This document shows, piece after piece, positions 17,948 to 27,506 of a stretch of DNA of 33,660 nt. The stretch's first letter is position 1, and each line of letters opens with the position of its first letter. The notes beneath the pieces are model-generated. The model had not been told where the DNA came from and did not search any database. It saw nothing but the letters and a program-made list of their open reading frames with translations. Made by a program: the position numbers and the translations under genes. The DNA is from an uncultured Lachnospiraceae bacterium (GTDB taxonomy: Bacteria; Bacillota; Clostridia; Lachnospirales; Lachnospiraceae): NCBI GenBank assembly GCA_946629665.1, contig CAMOYC010000007.1:1-33660 (forward strand), read 5' to 3'.

Positions 17948-18994
17948 ATGAAATTAGGAATCATCGGAACCGGTAAGATCGTACATGAAGCTCTATTTGC
18001 AATGAAGCCGGTAAAAACAATTGAAGTAAAGGCAATTTTTGCCCGTCCCCACAGTAAGGAAAAGGGAGAAAAACTGGCAGCTGATCATGAGATCGACCGG
18101 GTTTACACGGATTATGATCTCCTTTTGAAAGAAGCGGATGTGGATGCCGTCTACATCGGCCTGGTCAACAGTGTCCACCATGCCTATGCGAAAAAGGCTC
18201 TTAATGCCGGCAAACATGTCATTCTTGAAAAACCTTTTACCTCCACCGTGGAAGAAGCGGATGATCTGATCCGGACGGCCCGTGATAACGGGGTCTACAT
18301 TCTGGAAGCAATTACGATCCTGCATGGGGACAACTACAAAAAGGTTCTGGAATGGCTGCCGAAACTCGGGAAGATCAAACTGCTCCAGGGCAATTATTCC
18401 CAATATTCCAGCCGCTATACCGATTACCTGAAAGGCAAGGTTGCCCCGGCCTTTGACCCGGAGCTTTCCGGTGGAGCCCTTTACGACATCAATCTCTATA
18501 ATGTTTATTTTGCGGTGGCTACTCTGGGAGCACCGGAAGCTACAGCCTATTTCCCCAATCTCGGCTTTAACGGGATTGATACTTCCGGTGTGGAGATCCT
18601 GGTCTATCCCGAATTTACAGCTACCCTTACCGGGGCCAAGGACGCAGACAGTCCCTCCCATACCATTATCCAGGGAGAGAAAGGCTGGCTGAAAGTTCTC
18701 GGAAAGCCCAACGTGCCGGAAGGGGTCGATATCGAATATCAGGACGAGGCGAATCCGGACGGAGTCCCAAGTCCATCCGGCGGGATCCAGAGAGCCATGA
18801 TCCGCGACCATTTTGACACACCCAAACTGCATCATCGAATGACACCGGAGTTCGAAGATTTCGCAAAGATCATCGACACAATGGATGCAGAGGCGGCGGA
18901 AGTGTGCATGAATAATTCCCTTGCCGTGATGAAAGTCCTTGAGCAGTCCCGGAAGGCAGCGGGGATCCGATTTGGGGTGGATGATCGTTCATGA
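17948..18994 (+). CDS. Gfo/Idh/MocA-family oxidoreductase
   Basis: MKLGIIGTGKIVHEALFAM Rossmann; VDAVYIGLVNSVHHAYAKKALNAGKHVILEKPFT; ATG 17948 with SD AGGAGG. Confidence 0.92.
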   Translation: MKLGIIGTGKIVHEALFAMKPVKTIEVKAIFARPHSKEKGEKLAADHEIDRVYTDYDLLLKEADVDAVYIGLVNSVHHAYAKKALNAGKHVILEKPFTSTVEEADDLIRTARDNGVYILEAITILHGDNYKKVLEWLPKLGKIKLLQGNYSQYSSRYTDYLKGKVAPAFDPELSGGALYDINLYNVYFAVATLGAPEATAYFPNLGFNGIDTSGVEILVYPEFTATLTGAKDADSPSHTIIQGEKGWLKVLGKPNVPEGVDIEYQDEANPDGVPSPSGGIQRAMIRDHFDTPKLHHRMTPEFEDFAKIIDTMDAEAAEVCMNNSLAVMKVLEQSRKAAGIRFGVDDRS

Positions 18995-19527
18995 CAGAGT
19001 ATTATGATCTATATACAAAGGACAGAGAAAGGACCGGGAAGACCGCCATCCGGGGCAGGAAGGTGCCGGATGGCCTTTACCGGATCATCTGTTTTGCCTG
19101 CATTTTTAACGACCAGGATAAAATGCTGATCCAGCAGAGACATTCATCGAAAAAAAGCTGGGCAAACTACTGGGATGTTTCCGCAGGAGGTCATATCATG
19201 GCCGGAGAAACCAGCATACAGGGCATCATGCGTGAAACGAGGGAGGAGATCGGGCTGGACCTGCCGGAGGGAGCCTTCAGCCCTATCCTGACTGTGCACT
19301 ATGAGAATTCTTTCCATGATATCTATGTGGTGCAGCATAACGTGAAGATCGAGGACCTGACCCTGCAGGAAAAAGAGGTGCAGGCAGTAAAATGGGCTTC
19401 GGAAAGAGAAATCGAAGAGATGATCTCAAACAGAACCTTTATGCCTGTATACCGGGAATTCATACGGCTCCTTTTCCGGATGAAAAACAGCAAAGGGATT
19501 CTCAGAATCAGAAAAAGAAACAGATAA
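18991..19527 (+). CDS. Nudix hydrolase (Idi/YfcD-like)
   Basis: Complete Nudix box GHIMAGETSIQGIMRETREEIGL; ATGA overlap with preceding gene. Confidence 0.92.
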   Translation: MTEYYDLYTKDRERTGKTAIRGRKVPDGLYRIICFACIFNDQDKMLIQQRHSSKKSWANYWDVSAGGHIMAGETSIQGIMRETREEIGLDLPEGAFSPILTVHYENSFHDIYVVQHNVKIEDLTLQEKEVQAVKWASEREIEEMISNRTFMPVYREFIRLLFRMKNSKGILRIRKRNR

Positions 19528-19540
19528 CGGAGGATATAGC

Positions 19541-20329
19541 ATGTTAAAAGATGTGGTAAAGACCAAGAATGAGATTGTACAGTGGATCCGGGAATATTTT
19601 GAGAAAAACGGGCCGACCTGCAGTGCAGTGATCGGTATTTCCGGCGGCAAGGATTCCAGTGTTACGGCCGCTCTGCTTGCGGAAGCGCTGGGCAAAGACC
19701 GAGTGGTCGGTGTCCTGATGCCGAACGGGGTGCAGAGCGATATCAGTGATTCCGAGGAGATCGTCAGCCTGCTGGGGATCCGGCACGTCACGGTAAACAT
19801 CAAGGACGGATTTGACGGATTGAGCGGTGCGATCAACCAGGCACTTGCTGACGGTGCGGTCGGAGCAGTCGAACTGTCAAGAGATTCCATCATCAATATG
19901 CCTCCCCGCCTGCGCATGAGCACCTTATATGCGATTGCACAGGCTCTACCGGAAGGCGGGCGGGTTGTCAATACCTGCAACCGGTCCGAGGACTATATCG
20001 GTTATTCCACCAAATACGGGGATGCTGCCGGTGATTTCAGCCCTCTGGCCAACGTGCTGGTCCATGAAGTGATCCAGATCGGTGAGATCCTCGGCCTTCC
20101 GGAACGCCTGACAAAAAAAGCTCCTTCCGATGGACTGAGCGGCATGACAGATGAGGATAAGATCGGTTTTACCTATGCGGTGCTTGACCATTATATCCTG
20201 ACCGGCGAGTGTGCCGACCAGGCAACCAGAGAGCGGATCGACCGGATGCACCGGCTCAATCTCCACAAGCTCCAGCTGATGCCTAATTATTCTCTGGATA
20301 CGGCTATGCAGGAGCCTAACTCCCTGTAA
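19541..20329 (+). CDS. nadE: NAD(+) synthetase (NH3-dependent)
   Basis: GISGGKDSSVTAALLAEALGKDRVVGVLMPNG, NTCNRSEDYIGYSTKYGDAAGDFSPLANV. Confidence 0.94.
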   Translation: MLKDVVKTKNEIVQWIREYFEKNGPTCSAVIGISGGKDSSVTAALLAEALGKDRVVGVLMPNGVQSDISDSEEIVSLLGIRHVTVNIKDGFDGLSGAINQALADGAVGAVELSRDSIINMPPRLRMSTLYAIAQALPEGGRVVNTCNRSEDYIGYSTKYGDAAGDFSPLANVLVHEVIQIGEILGLPERLTKKAPSDGLSGMTDEDKIGFTYAVLDHYILTGECADQATRERIDRMHRLNLHKLQLMPNYSLDTAMQEPNSL

Positions 20330-20392
20330 CCTTCATCGCCGTTTTGGCCAGATAGAACTGTAATGAACAGAGTGTAGAAAGTGAGGAATGAT

Positions 20393-21499
20393 ATGTCAAC
20401 ATTTTATATGCCTACGAAAGTGTTTGACGAAGAAAATGCAGTCAAAAACCACGCCGGCGATCTGAAAGCGTTCGGTAAGAAAGCGCTGATCGTATCCGGC
20501 CGCCATTCCGCCATGGCAAACGGATCCTACGAGGATATCTGTCAGGCCCTGGATGAAGCAGGGGTCGACCACGTTCTCTTTAACGAAATCGAGGAGAATC
20601 CTTCGGTGGAGACGATCATGAAAGCCCGGGACTTCGGAATTTCGGAGCAGGTGGATTTTGTGATCGGAGTCGGCGGAGGTTCCCCGATGGATGCCTCCAA
20701 GGCTATTGCCCTTATGATTGAGAAAAAGGACAAAGGCGCAGAATACCTGTATGATCCCGATGGAGACAGTAAAACCCTGCCGGTCGTTGCAGTGCCTACC
20801 ACCTGCGGAACCGGATCTGAGGTCACCGGTGTTGCGGTACTGACGATCAAGGAAAAGCAGACCAAGAAATCCATGAATCATAAGGTGTTCCCCGACCTGG
20901 CTCTCATTGACGGGAAGTATCTGAAGACAGCAAGCCGTCAGGTAATAAATAATACCGCCTTTGACGCGCTGGCCCACATGTATGAGAGCTATCTGAACGC
21001 TACCGCTTCCGGTTATAGCCGGATGTGCGTGGATGCTGGCCTTAAGATGTGGAAAAAAAGCATCGACGTGATCCGCGGGAGCAAGGAACCGGATGATGCA
21101 GACCGCCGGAATATGATGTGTGCCTCCATGATGGCAGGCATGGCGATCGCCCACACGGCGACTACTCTGCCCCACGGACTCAGCTATTCGGTAACCACGA
21201 AATTACAGGTGCCCCACGGAAAGGCCGTGTGCTATTTTATGGCAGGTTATCTGGCAGAGGCAAAGGCAGAAGACCGGGATTATCTGCTGACCACGGCAGG
21301 GTTTGAGTCCCTGGAGGATTTCTCCAAAGTGTACCGTGAAGCCTGCGGGTCCATCGATGCCGGGGAAGAGGAGCTGAAAGCAGTTCTTGAGGGTGCTGTG
21401 GAGGAACTGGCCGGCAATCCGAAAAAGCTTGCCCTGACACCTTTTGATACTGATAAGGAAACCCTGTCCCGAATCGCCTTTTACGAAGCAACACATTAA
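20393..21499 (+). CDS. Iron-containing alcohol dehydrogenase
   Basis: VIGVGGGSPMDASKAIAL, PTTCGTGSEVTGVAVL, FDALAHMYESYLN, HGLSYSVTTKLQVPHGKA. SD GTGAGGA precedes ATG 20393. Confidence 0.93.
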   Translation: MSTFYMPTKVFDEENAVKNHAGDLKAFGKKALIVSGRHSAMANGSYEDICQALDEAGVDHVLFNEIEENPSVETIMKARDFGISEQVDFVIGVGGGSPMDASKAIALMIEKKDKGAEYLYDPDGDSKTLPVVAVPTTCGTGSEVTGVAVLTIKEKQTKKSMNHKVFPDLALIDGKYLKTASRQVINNTAFDALAHMYESYLNATASGYSRMCVDAGLKMWKKSIDVIRGSKEPDDADRRNMMCASMMAGMAIAHTATTLPHGLSYSVTTKLQVPHGKAVCYFMAGYLAEAKAEDRDYLLTTAGFESLEDFSKVYREACGSIDAGEEELKAVLEGAVEELAGNPKKLALTPFDTDKETLSRIAFYEATH

Positions 21500-21527
21500 A
21501 AACAGAACAAGAAAATAGTCTGATCTG

Positions 21528-21566
21528 ACAGGTCCGCTCTTTGAAAAAAGGCGGACCTGTTTTTTT
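21528..21566 (+). terminator. Intrinsic terminator
   Basis: Perfect 10-bp stem ACAGGTCCGC (21528-21537) / GCGGACCTGT (21551-21560) followed by TTTTTT. Confidence 0.88.
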
Positions 21567-21713
21567 CCGGACCCGGACCGGACCTGGTCGGAATTCTCCC
21601 ATTATTCATTAGGATATTCCATCATGACAAAACAGCTTTTTGCTATACTATATACAGGATATTATGTTGTGTGCGTTATATCGCTATTGTTTACGGAGAA
21701 AGGTATTTAGAAT

Positions 21714-22415
21714 ATGCATGTTTTATTCATAAACGGAAGTCCTCATCCGCGAGGATGTACCTGGAGAGCCATGGTGGAAGTATCCAAGGAACTTCATGCT
21801 GCGGGGATCACGATCGAGTGGGTCCACGTTGGCGTCCAGGCCGTTCGCGGCTGTATGGGCTGCATGAAATGCAGGGAAGGCGGCATCAACAAGTGTATTT
21901 ACGGGGATGATACCGTGAATATCGCATTGAACCGCATGGCGGTCTGCGACGCCCTGGTAGTAGGATCTCCGGTCCATTACGGGGGAGCCTGCGGTGCTGT
22001 GACATCTTTCCTGGACCGCATGTTTTTTGCCGGGTCCAACGCAGGGATCTTTGAAGGCAAGCCGGGCGCTGCTGTAGTCAGCTGCCGTCGGGCCGGTTCC
22101 ACTTCTGCGCTGGAACAGCTTAATAAGTATTTTATGATCAATAATATGCCGCTGGTTCCTTCCTATTACTGGAATATGGTCCATGGCAACACCATCGAAG
22201 AGGTGGAGCAGGACAAGGAAGGAATGTTTGTTATGCGTCAGGTAGGCAGAAATCTGGTCTGGCTCCTGAAGGCCCTCAAGGCCGGAAAAGAGCAGGGGAT
22301 CGTATTCCCGGCTGCACAGCCGGATGAGATCGTCCGCACGAATTTTATCCGTAAGACTTCGCCGGATTACTCCTTCCATATGCCGCAACCTGAAACCGAT
22401 AAGTATCTGCCTTGA
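21714..22415 (+). CDS. Flavodoxin-family / NADPH-dependent FMN reductase-like protein
   Basis: MHVLFINGSPHPRGCTWRAM; GCMGCMKCREGGINKCIYGDD; LVVGSPVHYGGACGAVTSFLDRMFF. Confidence 0.88.
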   Translation: MHVLFINGSPHPRGCTWRAMVEVSKELHAAGITIEWVHVGVQAVRGCMGCMKCREGGINKCIYGDDTVNIALNRMAVCDALVVGSPVHYGGACGAVTSFLDRMFFAGSNAGIFEGKPGAAVVSCRRAGSTSALEQLNKYFMINNMPLVPSYYWNMVHGNTIEEVEQDKEGMFVMRQVGRNLVWLLKALKAGKEQGIVFPAAQPDEIVRTNFIRKTSPDYSFHMPQPETDKYLP

Positions 22416-22434
22416 CAGGAAGAAGTAAAGAAGT

Positions 22435-24018
22435 ATGGGAAAATGGGGTTTCTTCAAAGGGTCCAGAGATAACTGGTTCTCCCATGAACTGTATAACTGG
22501 ATGGACAGCAGCCGGTTCCCGCAGGCGGCCCAGCTTCATGAACGCTGCAAAGCCGAGAGGATCCGGGAGGCCTTGTCATCCTTTACAGACATGTATTTAC
22601 AGACAATCGAATATTATCCGGACGGAACCTTTCAGGAAGAAGGCAAGCCTCTCCTGGACAATGTGCAGGCCTTCTATCTGGTCCGGCTGAAGGAATTTCT
22701 TTCCGGCAGGCATATTGCCGACCATAAGATCTTTCTTCCTCTTCGTTGGAACCACCGTTTTATGGGGATTGCCGGAGCCGGCACCAACATGGAAACAGAT
22801 TGGGACAAGGAGCAGACCACCAATCTGACCTCCTGGCCGATGGCTGTGCGGAACGGCTTTGCCTGTGTGGTCAGCAACGGCGCCACCGGCATGTTTGTGG
22901 ACAGCAGCTGGGGTTTTAAGGACCAGGGTCTGGACTGGGAGATGATCAACAACTGGGCTTTCACCGGCACCCACAACATGACAGTCTGCGCCAAAGCAGT
23001 GGTGGAGGCAGCCTACGGCGAGAAGATCTGTAAGAGCTATATGCATGGAACTTCCGGCGGTGGGAGGCAGATCATGTGCCAGGCCCAGCTCTATCCGGAA
23101 GACTACGACGGTCTCTGGGCGGACGGTCCGCTCTTTGATTTCTATAATATGATGTTCTCCTGCCTCTGGGCAGCGGTGGTCTATTATAATGAATCGAACC
23201 GGGTACCCCTGGAGAAGTTCATCACGGCGAATAAACTGACCAGGACTGCCAAAAGGGTCTCCATGGGCCCCTTTGACTTAAAGTCAATGGGCTGGCTGAA
23301 CTACCTGAGAGCCCTTCCCGGAACCCCGACACCCGCAGGTCCGATCACAATCTTTGACCTGCAGGTGATGCTGAAGGTGTGGAACGGACCGGTTCTCTCG
23401 GACGGCACAAGGATCAGCTACGGCTTCGGACCGGAGATCACACAGTGGCCGGTCGGCCCGAGAAAGTTCGGCTATCTGAAGAGGCATGAGGACGGAACCA
23501 TCACTGTGATCCCCTTTGCCCTGCAGTTCCTGCGCTGGCTGGTCCGCGATCCGGACTGGGATATCCGGACCTGCAGCTACAAGGAGTTTGAGAAGATCTA
23601 TCTGGATCACAAGAAGGAATTTGAAAAGTTCGCTTTTTATGATCCGGATCTGAGGCCACTGGCAAAGTGCGGCGGCAAGCTGCTGATCACCCACGGAACG
23701 GGGGATCATATTGCACCGCACCAGGTAAGTTTCGATTATTATAAAAAGACATTACAATACTTCAGCTCTGAGCAGGAACTGAATAAGACATTCCGGGTCT
23801 TCTTCCCTCCGGAGGGCGGACATGCCCTCTATGACTGGGATGGCCCGAATGTGACCAACGAATCAGGATGGAAAGCTCTGATGAACTGGGTGGAGAATGA
23901 CCAGCCACCGGAACAATTGAGGGCGGTCAACTATGATTTTTCAGAAGATAAACTGATAAAAGATACCACTGTTCCGGTATTCAACCTGTGGCAGTGGAAA
24001 AAACACTATGGGAAATAG
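22435..24018 (+). CDS. Tannase/feruloyl esterase-family alpha/beta hydrolase (no signal peptide)
   Basis: 527 aa; nucleophile motif GTSGGGRQ, LYPEDYDGLWADGP, Asp in THGTGDHIAPHQ, His in PEGGHALYDW, C-term WVENDQPPEQLRAV. Confidence 0.8.
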   Translation: MGKWGFFKGSRDNWFSHELYNWMDSSRFPQAAQLHERCKAERIREALSSFTDMYLQTIEYYPDGTFQEEGKPLLDNVQAFYLVRLKEFLSGRHIADHKIFLPLRWNHRFMGIAGAGTNMETDWDKEQTTNLTSWPMAVRNGFACVVSNGATGMFVDSSWGFKDQGLDWEMINNWAFTGTHNMTVCAKAVVEAAYGEKICKSYMHGTSGGGRQIMCQAQLYPEDYDGLWADGPLFDFYNMMFSCLWAAVVYYNESNRVPLEKFITANKLTRTAKRVSMGPFDLKSMGWLNYLRALPGTPTPAGPITIFDLQVMLKVWNGPVLSDGTRISYGFGPEITQWPVGPRKFGYLKRHEDGTITVIPFALQFLRWLVRDPDWDIRTCSYKEFEKIYLDHKKEFEKFAFYDPDLRPLAKCGGKLLITHGTGDHIAPHQVSFDYYKKTLQYFSSEQELNKTFRVFFPPEGGHALYDWDGPNVTNESGWKALMNWVENDQPPEQLRAVNYDFSEDKLIKDTTVPVFNLWQWKKHYGK

Positions 24019-24045
24019 TATCATATCTGTTGATCAGACTGATGG

Positions 24046-24075
24046 GCCCCCGATGCTTGCTAAAGCAGCGGGGGC
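24046..24075. terminator. Strong stem-loop (weak U-tract) after tannase-like gene
   Basis: GCCCCCG (24046-24052) / CGGGGGC (24069-24075) with an inner 5-bp stem; downstream T-run is poor. Confidence 0.5.
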
Positions 24076-24125
24076 TTGTCAATTACAGGACATCTGCCGC
24101 AGATGACCGGAGAGGAACGAGGAAT

Positions 24126-25418
24126 ATGGCAAAGAAGAAAAAAGCAGGTTTGTCTGCAGAAAGACAGAGACAGGATGAGGAGATCCGTTTGCTCACGGTG
24201 GAACCGGAGGAAGTGGGGATGTCTTCCACCTATCTGGACTACATTGATGAGGTGATGCAAAGATCGATCGAAGAGAAGATGATGAAGGGCATGGTAACCC
24301 TGGTTGCCCGACATGGCAGGATTGTCCAGTTCAAGGCCTACGGGCAGATGGAAGAAGGGGTACCTATGAAGAAGGATTGCATTTTCCGGCTGGCCTCCAT
24401 GTCAAAGACGATCGGGGCAGCTGCCCTGATGCAGCTCTATGACCGGGGGATCATTATGCCTTCTGATCCGGTTTTTGCTTACATTCCGGCCTTTGCCAAC
24501 CCGATGGTTGCGGAGCCGGGAGAGAACGGAGACATTGTTTTGGTGCCCGCAAAGAGGGAGCCGACAGTACATGACCTTCTCACCATGACTTCCGGTGTCA
24601 GTGCTGTCCGGGCAATGGACAGCGGACATCCCGGCCATGAATACTGTGCGGCTCTCTACAAGGAGAAAGGGATCATTGATACCATGCACGGGCTGGATAT
24701 GACCATCGCTGAGGTGGTGGACCAGGTCGCCGGATTTCCCCTGGGCTCCCACCCGGGAGAACACTGGGAGTATTCCAACCTGTCATCCATCATTACCGGC
24801 CGGATCGTGGAGATTGCTTCCGGCATGAACCTGGATTCCTATCTGAAAAAGTACATTTTTGAGCCTCTGGATATGCAGGATACCGCATTTTTCCCGGAGG
24901 AGTCGAAATGGACCAGGATCCCTGCAGTCCACGCCTGCGGCAGCATGGATAAGCTGACCGGGCTGGATGTGCCGGGAACGGATGATACCAGACTGCCCTT
25001 TTCCGATGCAAGAAAATATTTCAATATTTCCGCAGGCCTTACCGGGACCGCCTATGATTATTTTAAATTTGCCCAGATGCTTTTAAACCGCGGCATCTAC
25101 CAGGGTAAACGACTTCTGAGCCCTAATGCAGTGCGGCTGATGACGACTAATCATATGGGGGACCGGCAGGAATCCATTTACGGGCACACCTGGGGATATA
25201 TGATGGATGTGATGACCGCTTATAATACCACGTTTAATTACATGGGTCTGGGCTCCTACAGCTGGCACGGCTACTGGGGCAGCTGTTATAATGTCTGGCC
25301 GGAGAAGGATGTGGTTGCCATCTTCCTGTCCCAGGTATCCCCTGTCGGCATGTCCTGGAAGACCCAGGAACGGTTTCTGAATGTCACTGCGAATTCGGTC
25401 ATGGATGACCTTTCATAA
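24126..25418 (+). CDS. Serine hydrolase, class C beta-lactamase/esterase family
   Basis: SxxK in RLASMSKTIGAAALMQLYDRG; YSN in EHWEYSNLSS; WHGYWGS. ATG 24126 preferred over 23988, which overlaps the upstream gene. Confidence 0.92.
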   Translation: MAKKKKAGLSAERQRQDEEIRLLTVEPEEVGMSSTYLDYIDEVMQRSIEEKMMKGMVTLVARHGRIVQFKAYGQMEEGVPMKKDCIFRLASMSKTIGAAALMQLYDRGIIMPSDPVFAYIPAFANPMVAEPGENGDIVLVPAKREPTVHDLLTMTSGVSAVRAMDSGHPGHEYCAALYKEKGIIDTMHGLDMTIAEVVDQVAGFPLGSHPGEHWEYSNLSSIITGRIVEIASGMNLDSYLKKYIFEPLDMQDTAFFPEESKWTRIPAVHACGSMDKLTGLDVPGTDDTRLPFSDARKYFNISAGLTGTAYDYFKFAQMLLNRGIYQGKRLLSPNAVRLMTTNHMGDRQESIYGHTWGYMMDVMTAYNTTFNYMGLGSYSWHGYWGSCYNVWPEKDVVAIFLSQVSPVGMSWKTQERFLNVTANSVMDDLS

Positions 25419-25531
25419 GCTGTTTCGAATTTTACAATTATGATATTCGCATGCTATGAATCTGTGGTATGGCATGATGATATGATATGTGTATAGAATT
25501 AGGTTATTTTATTCGTTGAGGAGGTATATAA

Positions 25532-26161
25532 ATGGGTGCAAAAAATATTTTGATCATCACCGGAAGTCCGAGGGCAGAAGGCAATACCAACAATCTGGTA
25601 AAAGCTTTTGCTGCCGCTGCTACAGGCGCAGGCCATACTGTAAAGTGCTTTGATGCCGTTGCTGCAGACATGCATGGCTGCCACGGAGATCAGAATTGCT
25701 TCAAGACCGGTCGCTGTGGATTAAAGGACGACGGCCTTAAGATGTATGAGCTGATGGGCTGGGCTGATGTGCTGGTTCTGGCTTCCCCTGTATACTGGAA
25801 GGGTTTTACTTCCTGGATCAAGAGAGCGATCGACCGTTTTTATGTGTTCGCTTCTCCGAAGGGCCATGAGAACTGCTCCGTGAAAGAGAGTTACCTGATC
25901 GCTGCGGCCGGCAATCCGGATGTGGCTGTTTTCGACGCGATGAAGCAGGAGTTTGACCTGGTCAACAAGCTTCTTCAGTTCCGGAATGCGGGAGAGCTCC
26001 TTGCAGCGGGACTTAAGGGACCGGAGGATTACAAAGAGCATATGGAATATATCCAGGCGGCTGCTGAGATGGGAAGCAAGGTCGGAGCGGAAGACGCGAT
26101 GTCCAAAGTAGCATTTCAGGGAGCTCACATGAGCCTGCGTGACCTCTGGAAAACCATGTAA
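25532..26161 (+). CDS. Flavodoxin-family NAD(P)H/FMN reductase-like protein
   Basis: NILIITGSPRAEGNTNNLVKAF; LVLASPVYWKGFTSWIKRAIDRFY; SD GAGGAGG. Confidence 0.9.
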   Translation: MGAKNILIITGSPRAEGNTNNLVKAFAAAATGAGHTVKCFDAVAADMHGCHGDQNCFKTGRCGLKDDGLKMYELMGWADVLVLASPVYWKGFTSWIKRAIDRFYVFASPKGHENCSVKESYLIAAAGNPDVAVFDAMKQEFDLVNKLLQFRNAGELLAAGLKGPEDYKEHMEYIQAAAEMGSKVGAEDAMSKVAFQGAHMSLRDLWKTM

Positions 26162-26186
26162 CAGATTAGGGAAGGAGAATTAAAAA

Positions 26187-26510
26187 ATGATTGGAATTTT
26201 ATACTTTTATTTACCGGGATGCAAATATTGTAAGAGAGCAGAAATCCTGATGCTGGAACTTCAGAACTCAAAACCGGAGTTCGGCGAGATCCAGGTGATC
26301 AAGATGAACGAGGCTGAGAGACCTGATATCGCAGCGAAGTTCACCCATTCCCGCGTTCCTGCTTTCTTCCTTGGCGATCGTCTTCTTTATGAGGCAGACC
26401 CCAATGAGAGCAGAGATGATATGAAAGCGATGCTTGAGAAGGTTTTCACTGCAGCTTGTGAAGTAAACAAACTGGCAGCTGAGACCATGAAGAATAAGAC
26501 CAGCTTCTAA
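26187..26510 (+). CDS. Glutaredoxin/thioredoxin-like protein (CKYC)
   Basis: MIGILYFYLPGCKYCKRAEILMLEL, cis-Pro motif SRVPAFFLGD; 107 aa. Confidence 0.85.
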   Translation: MIGILYFYLPGCKYCKRAEILMLELQNSKPEFGEIQVIKMNEAERPDIAAKFTHSRVPAFFLGDRLLYEADPNESRDDMKAMLEKVFTAACEVNKLAAETMKNKTSF

Positions 26511-26551
26511 TTTAGCCTATCATTTTTTTGATGATACAGGAGGATTGTCAT

Positions 26552-27454
26552 ATGCTTGATCTGTTGATCATCGGCAGCGGTCCTGCGGGACTTAGCGCCG
26601 GTGTCTATGCAAAGAGGGCCAACCTGAATTTCATATTGGCAGAGAAGGAGTTCCTTGGAGCCGGACAGATCATGAACTCGATCCGGGTGGACAATTATCT
26701 GGGCTTTTACGGGATCAGCGGCTATGATCTCGGCGACAAATTCCGCCTGCATGCGGAGGAACTCCGGGTTCCTTTCCTGATCGGGGAAGCCAGAGAGATC
26801 CTTCCGGTACCGGGAGGATGGCGTGTCATTTTTGACAAAGGAGACGTTCAGGAAGCCCGGACCCTGATCTACTGCGGGGGAACCCGGACAAGACACCTGG
26901 ACATCATGGGCCAGGATGCTTTTGGCAGAAAAGGTATCCACAGCTGCGTGGTATGTGACGGCCCTTATTATAAGAACAAATCTGTTGCGGTGGTCGGCGG
27001 CGGTGATACCGCGATCGACACCGCCAAATATCTCTCTGATCTTGCGAACCAGGTTTATCTGATCCACTGGATGAATGAATTCCAGGGCAATGAAACTACC
27101 CTGGATAAGTTAAAGGCTGACAGCCGGGTGGAAGTGCTTCCAAATACTTCTGTGCTGATGGCACTTGGTCAGGAGAGTCTGGAGTCACTGGTCCTGAGTA
27201 ATGGCAGGATCATCAAAGTGGATGGCTTGTTTGAGGCGATCGGTGCATTGCCTGAGACAGAGATGTTAAAAGAAATCGCAGCATTGGATGAGAGAGGTTA
27301 TATCAAAGCCGGAGAGGATTGCATTACCTCGGCACCGGGCCTGTTCGCGGCAGGAGATGTCCGGACAAAGAGGTTGCGCCAGGTATCTACTGCAGTGGCG
27401 GATGGTGCGAATGCAGTATATTCGGTCATGGAATATCTCAGACGGTTTGAGTAG
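26552..27454 (+). CDS. Thioredoxin reductase-like FAD-dependent disulfide oxidoreductase
   Basis: DLLIIGSGPAGLSAGVYAKRA; redox CVVCDGPYY; AVVGGGDTAIDTAKYL; GLFAAGDVRTKRLRQVSTAVADGANA. SD AGGAGG, ATG 26552. Confidence 0.92.
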   Translation: MLDLLIIGSGPAGLSAGVYAKRANLNFILAEKEFLGAGQIMNSIRVDNYLGFYGISGYDLGDKFRLHAEELRVPFLIGEAREILPVPGGWRVIFDKGDVQEARTLIYCGGTRTRHLDIMGQDAFGRKGIHSCVVCDGPYYKNKSVAVVGGGDTAIDTAKYLSDLANQVYLIHWMNEFQGNETTLDKLKADSRVEVLPNTSVLMALGQESLESLVLSNGRIIKVDGLFEAIGALPETEMLKEIAALDERGYIKAGEDCITSAPGLFAAGDVRTKRLRQVSTAVADGANAVYSVMEYLRRFE

Positions 27455-27468
27455 TTTAATCGTATACG

Positions 27469-27506
27469 ACAGCCCTTCTTTTCTAAGATGAAAAGAGGGG
27501 CTGTTT
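27469..27506 (+). terminator. Intrinsic terminator / attenuator-like stem-loop
   Basis: 15-bp stem (one G-U) ACAGCCCTTCTTTTC (27469-27483) / GAAAAGAGGGGCTGT (27490-27504) followed by a short T-run. Confidence 0.75.

Noticed and set aside
24126-25418. Antibiotic-resistance beta-lactamase
   Set aside because: Belongs to the broad SxxK class C/esterase family, no signal peptide (starts MAKKKKAG), catabolic gene context; resistance function not supported.
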